A stretch of DNA of 34,078 nucleotides from Clostridia bacterium. GTDB lineage: Bacteria; Bacillota; Clostridia; Oscillospirales; Acutalibacteraceae. This document shows positions 1 through 7,565 of the stretch, piece by piece; position 1 is the first letter of the stretch, and every line of letters starts with the position of its first letter. The DNA lies in contig JAFVVQ010000024.1 in the NCBI GenBank assembly GCA_017502085.1, positions 1-34,078 on the forward strand. Reading direction: 5' to 3'. A model generated the notes under the pieces. That model did no database searches, was not told where the DNA came from, and saw only the letters and a list, made by a program, of their open reading frames with translations. Both the position numbers and the translations under genes were made by a program.

Positions 1-26
1 AGCCAGGATCAAACTCTCTAAAAATT
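1..26 (-). rRNA. rrs: 16S ribosomal RNA, 5' end only
   Basis: Read on the minus strand, the first bases give AGAGTTTGATCCTGGCT, the near-universal 5' end of bacterial 16S rRNA. Only about 25 bases lie inside the window; the rest of the rRNA operon lies to the left. The exact mature 5' end cannot be fixed from sequence alone, so the boundary at 26 is approximate. The rrn leader and promoter follow at higher coordinates. Confidence 0.95.
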
Positions 27-229
27 ATATCTAAACACCCGTAGGTGTTTAAACCATCTTCAGAGCTTTAATCGCTCAGTCAGTTTTTCACTGACATTCT
101 TTCTTGTTCTTCACAAGAATTACTGTTGTACTTGAAAGTACTCTCAAATTAATCTTCAAGGGTTTTTTCTTCTTCTCGTTGTTTAATTTTCAAGGTGCGG
201 TGCATCCCTCTCACGTGGGGTGCTCGAAT
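27..229 (-). promoter_or_regulatory. rrn leader, untranslated region upstream of 16S
   Basis: About 200 bases lie between the rrn promoter and the 16S 5' end, with no supportable gene. The stretch holds several small perfect hairpins: TAAACACC/GGTGTTTA (32-39 with 44-51), GTCAGT/ACTGAC near 80-97, ATTCTTG/CAAGAAT near 100-120 and GTACTT/AAGTAC near 129-142. On the minus strand a CCTTGAAAATTAAAC stretch near 183-197 resembles the boxA-like leader elements of Firmicute rRNA operons. The hairpins are seen directly; a role in rRNA processing or antitermination is inferred from known rrn leaders. Confidence 0.6.
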
Positions 230-258
230 AATATATCACATCAAAATCGATTTGTCAA
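230..258 (-). promoter_or_regulatory. Consensus rrn promoter
   Basis: On the minus strand there is TTGACA (253-258), a 17-base spacer and TATATT (230-235), pointing into the 16S gene. Upstream (259-300) is a run of A and T tracts like an UP element, which fits a strong rRNA promoter. The bases between 259 and 370 hold no gene that I can support. Confidence 0.85.
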
Positions 259-370
259 CACTTTTTTTAAACTTTTTTCAAAAATTTTTAAATTATTTTT
301 TCAGCCCCTTATTTATGCTTTTTTCGAATTAACATTGTTCCCTTTTGACGCAAACATATATTATTGTATA

Positions 371-982
371 TTAATAATTTATAATAGCTTTCTTAATACG
401 TTCATAAACTTCAACTATCTTGAAACGCATTTCATAACGGGGATTACTCTGAATCAGTTTTGCTCCGTCTTCACCAAGTATCGCATCAATATCCGCACCA
501 TCACTTGCGGCAGGCAAACATAACGGTGGAAACATCACACACCACCAGTTATGACCTTTACCGCTTCCGAGAATTACTTTCAGTGCAAGATACTCCCCTG
601 CCGGTAAAGTATATGTGTCATACGTTCTTGTTGTGAAATACTCTTTTTCAAGATTGATTGTAACTCCGTAATCAAAACCGTTTTCGTTCAGTACGTTTTG
701 CGCAACAGCAATGAGTTCATCTTTTTCACTCTCCAGCATATCCCTCGCATCATCCGTAGTTGCCGCACCCGAAAATATCTGCGCTCCACTTTCAAGGAGT
801 GCATCTCTGACAAGAAGCTTCACATTCTGATCGGCATCACAGTCGGAATCCGCCAGAATATGCAGACGGACAACGTTTTCTCTGACGTCAGTACATTCCT
901 TACCAAATCCTGCAATTGAAAAGATAATTGCCGCAATCAGACCGAGGGCAACAGAGATTTCTGCTTTGTGTGATTTTTTCAT
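371..982 (-). CDS. spoIIR: Stage II sporulation protein R (SpoIIR)
   Basis: 203 residues. SpoIIR is the secreted forespore signal that triggers SpoIIGA to process pro-sigma-E in the mother cell (known for the family). The sequence shows one N-terminal membrane or signal segment (about residues 9-26), then the family blocks VVRLHILADSD, VRDALL and, near residue 150, GHNWWCVMFPPLC. I chose the ATG at 982 over an in-frame ATG at 1015 because AAAGGACGG lies 8 bases before it and the protein then begins MKKSHKAE, a normal signal-peptide start. It lies 54 bases behind mreB on the same strand. A perfect 10-bp inverted repeat (987-996 with 1020-1029) covers its ribosome site. No clear terminator follows; the rrn promoter comes next. 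Confidence 0.93.
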   Translation of the reverse strand: MKKSHKAEISVALGLIAAIIFSIAGFGKECTDVRENVVRLHILADSDCDADQNVKLLVRDALLESGAQIFSGAATTDDARDMLESEKDELIAVAQNVLNENGFDYGVTINLEKEYFTTRTYDTYTLPAGEYLALKVILGSGKGHNWWCVMFPPLCLPAASDGADIDAILGEDGAKLIQSNPRYEMRFKIVEVYERIKKAIINY

Positions 983-986
983 ATAA

Positions 987-1029
987 TAAACCGTCCTTTT
1001 ATGTTTTGAATACATTGTTGGACGGTTTA
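987..1029 (-). promoter_or_regulatory. Hairpin covering the spoIIR ribosome-binding site
   Basis: On the minus strand TAAACCGTCC (1020-1029) is perfectly complementary to GGACGGTTTA (987-996), with a 23-base loop that holds a further ATGT/ACAT pairing. The second arm contains the GGA of the spoIIR Shine-Dalgarno and ends 4 bases before the ATG at 982. No T-run follows, so it is not an intrinsic terminator. The inverted repeat is seen directly; control of translation is inference. Confidence 0.6.
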
Positions 1030-1036
1030 AGCTTTT

Positions 1037-2083
1037 TTATTCAGTTTCATCAACTTCAAGTCCGCCTATTTCATCACGTGACTTGAACACGTAGCCGTTC
1101 TGGCTGAGGATATCAATATGAGCAAGTGCCTCACCCGTACCGAGAGCTACGCAGTTCACGGGATCATCTGCAATAAAAGTTTTTATTCCGGTTTTACGGT
1201 AAATCATTTCATCAATACCGTTGAGCAACGCACCGCCGCCCGTGAGATAAATCCCGCTCTCCATAATATCCGCGGCAAGTTCGGGAGGAGTCAGTTCAAG
1301 AACAGAACGCACCGCCTCGCTGATTTGTTCGAGCTGAGGACGCATTGCAAGATATGCTTCTGTTGAGCTGACCTCAATACTTACGGGCATACCCGTAATA
1401 AAATGCTTTCCTTTGACGGTCAGACCGAGTTCGACTTCACGGAGATACGAGCAACCGATTCTGCGTTTTATCATTTCTGCGGTACGGATTCCGATGATGA
1501 CGTCTCTTTCTCTGCGGATCTGACGGCGGATCGCTTCATCGAGCGCATTACCTGCAACCTTGACAGAACTTGAAACAGAAATGCACCCCATAGTAATAAC
1601 GGCTATGTCTGTTGTACCGCCGCCGATATCAACTACCATTGCACCTTTCGGTCGGTCGCTTTTGAGACCTGCGCCGAGTGCCGCCGCAAGCGGTTCTTCA
1701 ATGAGACAGGCTTTTGCCGCACCCGCAGAAGTTATCAGGTCAAGAATCGTTCTTTTTTCAAGACTTGTGACCATTGACGGAACACACGCAACGACGTTCG
1801 GCTTGAACACCATTGTTTTGCAGATTTTCGAAAGGAAGGAACGAAGTATATGTTTCGTTGCGGTGAAATCGGAAACGATGCCGTTTATCATCGGTTTCAC
1901 AACCCTGATTGAGTCGGGAGCTTTTTCATACATATCATATGCACGTTTACCGACTGCAAGGAGTTTGCCCGTGTTGACTTCATACGCTGCCGCACAGGGT
2001 TCGGAGAGAACGATACCCTTACCCTCAACATAGATGACCACAGACGTAGTGCCGAGGTCAATACCGATATTTTTTCCTATCAC
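1037..2083 (-). CDS. mreB: Rod shape-determining protein, MreB/Mbl family
   Basis: 348 residues, normal for MreB, the bacterial actin that forms membrane-bound filaments and guides the elongasome. The actin-fold ATPase motifs are visible: phosphate 1 IGIDLGTTSVVIY (about 6-18), the connecting motif around LIEEPLAAALGAG, phosphate 2 VVDIGGGTTDIAVI (about 149-162) and the adenosine motif IYLTGGGALLNGID near residue 282. Start is GTG at 2083, preceded by AAAGGCGG at a 7-base distance; there is no better ATG. The gene sits 46 bases after comFC and before spoIIR, away from the usual mreBCD cluster, so it may be a paralogue (Mbl or MreBH type). I cannot separate these by eye. Confidence 0.92.
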   Translation of the reverse strand: MIGKNIGIDLGTTSVVIYVEGKGIVLSEPCAAAYEVNTGKLLAVGKRAYDMYEKAPDSIRVVKPMINGIVSDFTATKHILRSFLSKICKTMVFKPNVVACVPSMVTSLEKRTILDLITSAGAAKACLIEEPLAAALGAGLKSDRPKGAMVVDIGGGTTDIAVITMGCISVSSSVKVAGNALDEAIRRQIRRERDVIIGIRTAEMIKRRIGCSYLREVELGLTVKGKHFITGMPVSIEVSSTEAYLAMRPQLEQISEAVRSVLELTPPELAADIMESGIYLTGGGALLNGIDEMIYRKTGIKTFIADDPVNCVALGTGEALAHIDILSQNGYVFKSRDEIGGLEVDETE

Positions 2084-2129
2084 CGTTTCACCGCCTTTCT
2101 TTATATTCCTTTCTTTATATTAATGTATA

Positions 2130-2837
2130 TTATTTATCTTTCTTTTTGGATTTTGTCAGTGCCAGACATATGCAACATACTTTTTCCGCGCCGTTAAGCC
2201 AGAGCATTTTCGCACATTCGTTGAAGGTTTCACCCGAGGTGGAAATATCGTCGCAGAGCAATATTTTCTTACCTCTGACCGCATCGGAATTACCGACGTC
2301 AAACACTCCCGTCAGATTGCCTTTGCGAAAAAGATAACTGATTCCGTGCTGAGGTCTTGTTTCGTAAAGCTTGATGAGAACGTCTTCTCTGTACGGAATA
2401 TTTACGCATTCGGACAAGCCTTTTGCAAGAAGCCTGACCTGATTGTATCCCCTTTTGCGGATACTTTTCTTTGTCATTGGCACACCGACAATATAATCAA
2501 AATCTTCAGCCGCAAACCTTTCGGAGAACGTTTCTGCCATTTCGAGACAATATGCCCCGGAATTCTGTTGACCGTGACGGAATTTAAAAATATGCAGACC
2601 CTTACGGACAACTCCTTCGTAATAAAAAGGAGCCGCAAGCATACTGTAATATTTTTCCCCGTCGCAGGAGCATTCATCCTTTTCTCTGCCGCAACGGGTA
2701 CAGATTTCGCCCTCGATTCTCGGGAGCGACGCGGCACACTCTTCGCACATCAGGTCCTGAGGAAATATGACGTCGTCACAATACGCACATCTCTGAGGGG
2801 TAAAAGCTTTTGCAAGGGCTTTGAGAATCCGAATCAT
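2130..2837 (-). CDS. comFC: ComF family protein (ComFC-like phosphoribosyltransferase)
   Basis: 235 residues. ComFC is a cytosolic protein linked to DNA uptake during transformation; its domain is a type I phosphoribosyltransferase fold. The N-terminus carries paired cysteines CAYC (17-20), CEEC (32-35), CTRC (46-49) and further Cys, as expected for the zinc ribbon of this family. The PRPP-binding loop is seen as KKILLCDDISTSGET near residues 188-202. The ATG overlaps the stop of recD2 in an ATGA (2834-2837), so translation of the two is probably coupled. Family members occur in many bacteria not known to be competent, so competence should not be concluded from this gene. Confidence 0.88.
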   Translation of the reverse strand: MIRILKALAKAFTPQRCAYCDDVIFPQDLMCEECAASLPRIEGEICTRCGREKDECSCDGEKYYSMLAAPFYYEGVVRKGLHIFKFRHGQQNSGAYCLEMAETFSERFAAEDFDYIVGVPMTKKSIRKRGYNQVRLLAKGLSECVNIPYREDVLIKLYETRPQHGISYLFRKGNLTGVFDVGNSDAVRGKKILLCDDISTSGETFNECAKMLWLNGAEKVCCICLALTKSKKKDK

Positions 2838-5035
2838 CCGTCATCACCGAGCATTATAAAATATCGCAGAGCGGAATAACGCTTTGCCTTACTGTTGTTT
2901 GCAGTCATTCTTTCGACCGTCTGTTTAGAGCCGACAAGCACAATGAGTTTCTTTGCTCTTGTGACGGCGGTATAAAGAAGATTTCTGTATGAAAGCTGCT
3001 CAACCACTCCCGTTACGGGCATCACAACCGCATCAAATTCATTGCCCTGACTCTTGTGAACGGTTATTGCATAAGCGTGTTCGAGTTCGGTATGACTGTC
3101 AAAAGGATAATCCGCCACTCTGTCATCAAAACGGACCTTGAGCGTATGCGACGGCTCGTCAATTTTTTCAAGCACACCGATATCACCGTTAAAAATACCC
3201 ATACCGTCGGTTTCTTCCGACCTCCAGGTGATGTTATAGTTATTCTTTATCTGCATAACCTTATCGCCTTCACGGAATATCCGCTGACCGAAGATATGCT
3301 CTCTTTTGTGTTTTGCCGGCGGATTGAGGCATTTCTGCAGAACTTTATTAAGATTGACAGTTCCCGCTTCACCTTTTCTCGAGGGGCAAAGCACCTGTAT
3401 ATCTTCAGTTGGATTATAACCGTAAGCATTCGGAAGTCTTGTCGAGCAAAGCTCCGCCACCGTCGAAGCAGCTGCATAAGGCTGCTGTCTGTCCATAAAG
3501 AAAAAGTCCTTATCCGTACGCATAATTTCAGGCATTTCTCCCCTGACTATGCGGTGGGCATTGGTGACTATCAGACTTTCCATCGCCTGACGGAAAACTT
3601 CGTTCAATTCAACAACGGGAAGCAATTTCGAGTTAATCATATCGTGAAGCACGTTACCCGCACCGACGGGCGGCAACTGGTCGGAATCGCCGACCATAAT
3701 CAGGCGGCATCCGATAGGCAATGCATCAAGCAAACTCGAAAACACCGTTATATCAACCATCGAAAGCTCATCAACAATTACTGCATTGGCGTTGATGGGA
3801 TTTCTTCTGTTGCGTGAAAATACGGGCTTGTCGTTTCTGTCCCATTCAACCTCGAGGAGTCTGTGAATAGTCTGCGCCTCTCTGCCCGTAAGCTCACTCA
3901 TTCTCTTTGCGGCTCTGCCCGTAGGTGCGGCAAGAGCGACTTCAAGACCCTGCCACTCAAACATTTTGAGAATTCCACGGAGAGTTGTCGTTTTGCCCGT
4001 ACCCGGTCCTCCGGTAAGAATCAACAACCCCTTGCTGACAGCAAGTCTGATGGCAAGACGCTGTTTTTCATTGTAACATATACCGCTGATAAGCTCCGTT
4101 TTGGCTATTTCCTCATCAATATTGCGGTCATCCTTCGGCGTAAACTGTTTCATAAAAACAATGTTATCCGCCGCTTTTTTCTCTGCACTGAAGATTTCGG
4201 GCAAGAAGATAAATTCTCTGTCGTTTATGGGAAAGGTTACAAGCTGTTTCTGTGAAATGAGATTATCCGTCTGAATATCGGCAACATCGTCGGTGCAGCC
4301 GAGCAACGCCGCCGCAGTCGGAATAAGTTTTTCTCTCGGGAGGCAGGTATGTCCGTTATGCAGATTATGGCGCACAACATAAAGAACACCCGCTGCAATT
4401 CTGTATTCATCTGCAGGTTTCACGGGAAGTCTGTCTGCAATGTCGCAGGCTCTTTCGAAATTGATTCCGATGCCGTCGGAACAAAGTACGTACGGATTTT
4501 TTTCTACCGTCTCAACGGATTTTGCACCGTACACCTTGAACACACGCAGACACTCCGCAGTTGTCATACCGTATTTTTCAAGCGATATAAGAGCCTCTCT
4601 TTCTTCAGCTCTTTTAACGAATTCCCTCGAAATTTCCCTTGCCTTTTCGGAAGAAATACCCTTGATGGTTGCGAGTCTTTCGGGATACTTTTCAATAATA
4701 TAAAAGCTCTCGTCGCCGAAAGCTTCAACAATCTTTGCAGCTGTTTTTTCTTTGACACCCTTGATGATACCCGACGAAAGATAGGAGAGCATTTCTGCGG
4801 CAGTTTCGGGCATTTCCCTTCGGCAACTTTCAATTCTGAACTGTTTGCCGAAAGTCGGATGCACCGTCCAGGTTCCGACAAGAGTAACCCTCTCCCCGCA
4901 GTAAAGTGAGCCTGCATTGCCCGTCGCAGTATAAAGTTCACCGTCGCTCGAAAAATCGAGAACGGTGTATCCGTTTTCCGTATTCTGGAACGTTATGAAC
5001 TCCACAACGCCGGTTATTGTTACAAGCTCATCCAT
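2834..5035 (-). CDS. recD2: RecD2-type ATP-dependent DNA helicase
   Basis: 733 residues, typical for RecD2, the 5'-3' SF1 helicase that acts without RecBC in recombination and repair. An N-terminal OB-like part begins VTITGVVEFITFQNTENGYTV, followed by helix-hairpin-helix regions (SSGIIKGVKEKTAAKIV near 87-103). Walker A is GGPGTGKT (342-349), Walker B is VIVDELSMVD, and the C-terminal motif VI block reads YAITVHKSQGNEFD, with AVTRAKKLIVLVG near the end. The ATG at 5035 gives the usual family N-terminus, but no Shine-Dalgarno is visible before it and no promoter is evident in the 50 bases behind rnpB. Read-through from rnpB or a weak start is possible. It heads the recD2-comFC-mreB-spoIIR set. 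Confidence 0.93.
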   Translation of the reverse strand: MDELVTITGVVEFITFQNTENGYTVLDFSSDGELYTATGNAGSLYCGERVTLVGTWTVHPTFGKQFRIESCRREMPETAAEMLSYLSSGIIKGVKEKTAAKIVEAFGDESFYIIEKYPERLATIKGISSEKAREISREFVKRAEEREALISLEKYGMTTAECLRVFKVYGAKSVETVEKNPYVLCSDGIGINFERACDIADRLPVKPADEYRIAAGVLYVVRHNLHNGHTCLPREKLIPTAAALLGCTDDVADIQTDNLISQKQLVTFPINDREFIFLPEIFSAEKKAADNIVFMKQFTPKDDRNIDEEIAKTELISGICYNEKQRLAIRLAVSKGLLILTGGPGTGKTTTLRGILKMFEWQGLEVALAAPTGRAAKRMSELTGREAQTIHRLLEVEWDRNDKPVFSRNRRNPINANAVIVDELSMVDITVFSSLLDALPIGCRLIMVGDSDQLPPVGAGNVLHDMINSKLLPVVELNEVFRQAMESLIVTNAHRIVRGEMPEIMRTDKDFFFMDRQQPYAAASTVAELCSTRLPNAYGYNPTEDIQVLCPSRKGEAGTVNLNKVLQKCLNPPAKHKREHIFGQRIFREGDKVMQIKNNYNITWRSEETDGMGIFNGDIGVLEKIDEPSHTLKVRFDDRVADYPFDSHTELEHAYAITVHKSQGNEFDAVVMPVTGVVEQLSYRNLLYTAVTRAKKLIVLVGSKQTVERMTANNSKAKRYSALRYFIMLGDDG

Positions 5036-5084
5036 AATTTCAAAATCATAAAAAAATCCGTGTTATTATTTAATCCGATAAAAA

Positions 5085-5457
5085 GAGTAGACACCGAGAG
5101 GGCTTGTAAGCCGAGTTCTGTCATTTAAGGCAATCATCTGTCTACGCCATACATTGCTGCATGGCTTGAGCCACTTTTCGGAGTATCGTCGAGCAAACGC
5201 CGAAGCCCAAAGGCTTCTCCCCCTGTCAGTGTTGCTTCGGATAGGGTTTGCAGGGCAATGCGGTTCCCCGCATTCCGGTGAGCTCTTACCTCGCCTTTCC
5301 ACCCTTACCTGCATAGCAGGCGGTATATCTCTGTTGCACTTTCCCTAAGGTCACCCTCGGCGGCCGTTAGCCGTTATCCTGCTCTGTGAAGCTCGGACTT
5401 TCCTCACGCAGTTTAAAAACTGCCCGCGACTGCCCGGCCCACTCAGTGTCCGTACTC
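5085..5457 (-). ncRNA. rnpB: RNase P RNA, bacterial type A
   Basis: About 373 nt, the catalytic RNA that removes tRNA 5' leaders. The minus strand shows the conserved regions in order: GAGGAAAGTCCGAGCT with AGCAGGATAACGGC (about 5365-5406), AGGGTGACCTTAGGGAAAGTG, GGGTGGAAAGGCGAGG with GAGCTCACCGG, and near the 3' end GACAGAACTCGGCTTA. Helix P1 can be closed between GACACTGAG at the 5' end and CTCGGTGTC at the 3' end. The RNA ends in a short T-run at 5080-5084. The layout fits type A rather than the Bacillus type B. Its ends are placed from P1 and the promoter, so they may be off by a few bases. Confidence 0.95.
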
Positions 5458-5463
5458 CATAAT

Positions 5464-5492
5464 ATTTTAAATCACGAACAGAAAAAAGTCAA
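5464..5492 (-). promoter_or_regulatory. rnpB promoter
   Basis: On the minus strand TTGACT (5487-5492), a 17-base spacer and TAAAAT (5464-5469) place the transcription start near 5457, at the 5' side of helix P1 of RNase P RNA. Confidence 0.85.
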
Positions 5493-5532
5493 ATGTTTTA
5501 ATACACAAAATAAATTATTTACAATTTTATAC

Positions 5533-5561
5533 TTGTATATCAAAAGAAGATGCGATAAAAT
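5533..5561 (+). promoter_or_regulatory. Promoter for the LCP gene
   Basis: TTGTAT (5533-5538), 17 bases, TAAAAT (5556-5561), about 50 bases before the LCP start codon and back to back with the rnpB promoter. The -35 box is imperfect. Confidence 0.55.
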
Positions 5562-5609
5562 AATTGACAGATTGAAAAATATGCCCGCAACACGGCGAAA
5601 GGACTTCAT

Positions 5610-6728
5610 ATGAACGGTAAAAACAAAAACAGTAAATATGATACTCAGAAGATTGATATTTCTTCAATCCCGACTTACACCCTGCCCGAGGACAGCAACG
5701 GCGATATTTATATCGGCAGACACAGACCTCAGCCGCAACCCCCCGCACCTCAGATGCCCGTAAGTCAACCCAAGAAAAAAAAGAAACACCGCTTACTCAA
5801 AGCGGCAATCATAACACCCGTCATTCTTTTTCTTGCGGCTGCCGTTTTTATTTTCGGCTTTGCGCTGACGGTGGATTACACACGCAATGACCTTGACAGA
5901 AACGAGTACATCAGCTCATCTGACCTGAGCAGCAGTAAGCAGGTCACCAACGTACTGTTTATCGGCACAGACGATGCAACGGGCAACAGCACGTCACGTT
6001 CAGACTCGATGATGCTCATTTCCGTTGATTATAAGCACGGCAAAATCAAACTGACCTCATTTTTGCGTGACAGTTGGGTTGAAATCCCATCAAAAGGCAA
6101 AAAAGCAAAACTCAATGCCGCCTGTGCCTACGGCGGACCTCAGCTTGTCGTCGATACAATCGAATATAATTTTCACATCGATATCGACCACTACGTGATG
6201 GTAAACTTCGATATGTTCACGCAGATTGTCGATAATCTCGGCGGTGTTGAAGTTGAAGTCACGGATAAAGAGGCAAGATTCATCCGCAACACAACGAGAC
6301 ACAAGGATATGGAAAGCGGAGAAAAAGTTCTGCTCGACGGTGCAAAGGCACTCGTATATTGCAGAATCAGAAAGCTTGACTCCGATTATATGAGAACCGC
6401 ACGTCAGAGGAAAGTCATCACCGCACTCATCAACAAGGCAACGGAAACGGATATTCAGACGCTTTTTGAGGCGGTCAACAAAGTATTCCCTCTGCTTGAA
6501 ACTGACCTGAATGCCGCTGAAATCACGGGACTTGCATTCAAGGCGGGATTCGGAATTATGGCATTCGATATTCAGCAGACACGAGCCCCCATTGAGGAAC
6601 ATATGAAAGCGACAACAATCGGCGGTCAGTGGGTTGAGGTGCTTGAGATGGATAACGTCAGACAGTATCTTTACGATTTCATTTACACAAACAAAATCGA
6701 CCCCGATGAATACAAAAGTGAAGGATAA
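5610..6728 (+). CDS. LytR-CpsA-Psr (LCP) family cell-wall ligase
   Basis: 372 residues. LCP proteins transfer undecaprenyl-phosphate-linked glycopolymers, such as wall teichoic acid or capsule, to peptidoglycan outside the membrane. The order is a Pro/Lys-rich cytoplasmic tail (1-61), one membrane segment (about 62-87), then the LCP domain with VLFIGTD (about 115-121), SRSDSMMLISVD, the loop LTSFLRDSWVEIP with its conserved Arg, and the later TARQRKVITAL block. This arrangement and length are normal for the family. Start: AAAGGA lies 6 bases before the ATG at 5610. The GNAT gene follows after 4 bases, so the two are co-transcribed. Confidence 0.92.
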   Translation: MNGKNKNSKYDTQKIDISSIPTYTLPEDSNGDIYIGRHRPQPQPPAPQMPVSQPKKKKKHRLLKAAIITPVILFLAAAVFIFGFALTVDYTRNDLDRNEYISSSDLSSSKQVTNVLFIGTDDATGNSTSRSDSMMLISVDYKHGKIKLTSFLRDSWVEIPSKGKKAKLNAACAYGGPQLVVDTIEYNFHIDIDHYVMVNFDMFTQIVDNLGGVEVEVTDKEARFIRNTTRHKDMESGEKVLLDGAKALVYCRIRKLDSDYMRTARQRKVITALINKATETDIQTLFEAVNKVFPLLETDLNAAEITGLAFKAGFGIMAFDIQQTRAPIEEHMKATTIGGQWVEVLEMDNVRQYLYDFIYTNKIDPDEYKSEG

Positions 6729-6732
6729 CGGT

Positions 6733-7188
6733 ATGAACATTACATTCAGAAATTTTGTGAAAGACGACAGAGACACCTTTTTCGGGATGGTCAAGAAATT
6801 TTATGCGCCTCCCGCCGTATTGCATTTCCCGAGCGACGAGGTAATGCTCTCCGCATTCGATGCGACAATCGATATGCCCCAATACGTCAAAGGTTATCTT
6901 TTCGAGTGCGACGGAAAGCCCGCGGGATATGCAATGGTTTCGCTGAAATTCGAGACCGAGGTAGGCGGAATCGCCGCCTGGATTGAGGAACTTTTTGTTG
7001 AAGATAAATTCAGAGGTAAAGGCATCGGCACGGAGTTTTTTGAGTTTCTCAAGAAGGAACATTCGGGCAAGATAAGAAGAATCCGCCTTGAAGCGGGTGA
7101 GGATAATCTCGATGCAATCAGACTCTATAAACGCCTCGGCTTTGAGTTTCTTGATTACAGACAGATGGTTATTGACAAGGATTTTTGA
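6733..7188 (+). CDS. GNAT family N-acetyltransferase
   Basis: 151 residues, the size of a single GNAT domain. It transfers an acetyl group from acetyl-CoA to an amine; the substrate cannot be told. The acetyl-CoA motif A is visible as LFVEDKFRGKGIGTEFFEFL near residues 86-105, and a C-terminal DAIRLYKRLGF block is typical. I place the start at the ATG at 6733 because AAGGA lies 7 bases before it. A longer in-frame start at 6634 lies inside the LCP gene and would add residues foreign to the family. A strong hairpin terminator follows at 7196. Confidence 0.9.
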   Translation: MNITFRNFVKDDRDTFFGMVKKFYAPPAVLHFPSDEVMLSAFDATIDMPQYVKGYLFECDGKPAGYAMVSLKFETEVGGIAAWIEELFVEDKFRGKGIGTEFFEFLKKEHSGKIRRIRLEAGEDNLDAIRLYKRLGFEFLDYRQMVIDKDF

Positions 7189-7195
7189 TGAACTG

Positions 7196-7225
7196 ACGGC
7201 GGCAAAAAATATTTTGCCGCCGTTT
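7196..7225 (+). terminator. Terminator after the LCP-GNAT operon
   Basis: A perfect 12-bp stem, ACGGCGGCAAAA (7196-7207) with TTTTGCCGCCGT (7212-7223), and a 4-base loop, 8 bases after the GNAT stop codon. The T-run after the stem is short. Confidence 0.75.
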
Positions 7226-7236
7226 CAATATTTCTC

Positions 7237-7265
7237 TTGATTTTTTATATTTATTCGGATATAAT
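7237..7265 (+). promoter_or_regulatory. tRNA-Leu promoter
   Basis: TTGATT (7237-7242), a 17-base spacer and a perfect TATAAT (7260-7265), ending 14 bases before the tRNA. Confidence 0.8.
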
Positions 7266-7279
7266 AGAAAAGCTGATTT

Positions 7280-7366
7280 GCCGATGTGATGGAATTGGCA
7301 GACGTGACGGACTCAAAATCCGTTGGTAGCGATACCGTGCGGGTTCGACCCCCGCCATCGGCACCA
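7280..7366 (+). tRNA. tRNA-Leu (anticodon CAA)
   Basis: 87 nt with encoded CCA. The acceptor stem GCCGATG pairs with CATCGGC. The anticodon stem ACGGA/TCCGT holds loop CTCAAAA with anticodon CAA (reads UUG). A long variable arm, GGTAGCGATACC, marks a class II tRNA, and the T-arm is GCGGG-TTCGACC-CCCGC. The discriminator base is A, as expected for leucine. Its last 16 bases plus 3 more are repeated at 7503-7521. Confidence 0.96.
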
Positions 7367-7521
7367 GAAAATTGCCCCTTACGGCGTCTCCCGCCGTGAG
7401 GGGTATATTTTTGTGGATTGCGATGCGAGGGGGCGAAAAGGCGACCCGACCGCAGTCGGGGGAAAACAGTCCGGTGGACTGTTTTTCAGCCGGGGGCAGA
7501 CTCCCGCCATCGGCACCAGAA
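7347..7521 (+). repeat. Direct repeat of the tRNA-Leu 3' end flanking a hairpin block
   Basis: CCCGCCATCGGCACCAGAA occurs at 7351-7369 (tRNA 3' end plus GAA) and again, perfectly, at 7503-7521. With one mismatch the repeat extends to 23 bases (7347-7369 with 7499-7521). The second copy is not part of a full tRNA: upstream of it only a degenerate T-arm can be imagined. The 130 bases between the copies hold three hairpins: CCCCTTACGGCG/CGCCGTGAGGGG (7375-7403) followed by TATATTTTT, CCCGAC/GTCGGG (7445-7460), and AAAACAGTCC/GGACTGTTTT (7463-7485). A duplication, a remnant of integration at the tRNA, or a tRNA-linked repeat are all possible. Confidence 0.8.
7375..7412 (+). terminator. Terminator after tRNA-Leu
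   Basis: A 12-bp stem with one G-T pair (7375-7386 with 7392-7403), a 5-base loop and then TATATTTTT. It lies 8 bases after the CCA end of the tRNA and could end its transcript. Confidence 0.65.
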
Positions 7522-7522
7522 T

Positions 7523-7558
7523 AAAGACCTCTGCAGTTACTGTCTGCAGAGGTCTTTT
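7523..7558. terminator. Bidirectional terminator between tRNA-Leu block and sugar kinase
   Basis: AAAGACCTCTGCAG (7523-7536) pairs with CTGCAGAGGTCTTT (7544-7557) around a 7-base loop, with T-rich sequence after the stem on the plus strand. On the minus strand it lies 7 bases after the kinase stop, so it may serve both sides. Confidence 0.75.
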
Positions 7559-7565
7559 CTTTTGT

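Noticed and set aside
1560-2033. A 157-codon open frame on the plus strand opposite mreB
   Set aside because: It is the antisense shadow of a strongly conserved actin-family gene and shows no ribosome site or recognisable domain.
3056-3817. A 253-codon open frame on the plus strand opposite recD2
   Set aside because: The minus strand encodes all RecD2 helicase motifs here; the plus frame has no start signal and a composition unlike the neighbouring genes.
5066-5613. Open frames across rnpB on both strands
   Set aside because: RNase P RNA explains this stretch fully; no coding features are present.
6090-6794. A 234-codon open frame opposite the LCP gene
   Set aside because: It crosses from LCP into the GNAT gene on the wrong strand, with no ribosome site and no family features.
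7347-7521. A second functional tRNA-Leu ending at 7518
   Set aside because: Only the 3' acceptor strand and CCA are intact; no 5' acceptor strand, anticodon arm or normal T-loop lies before it.
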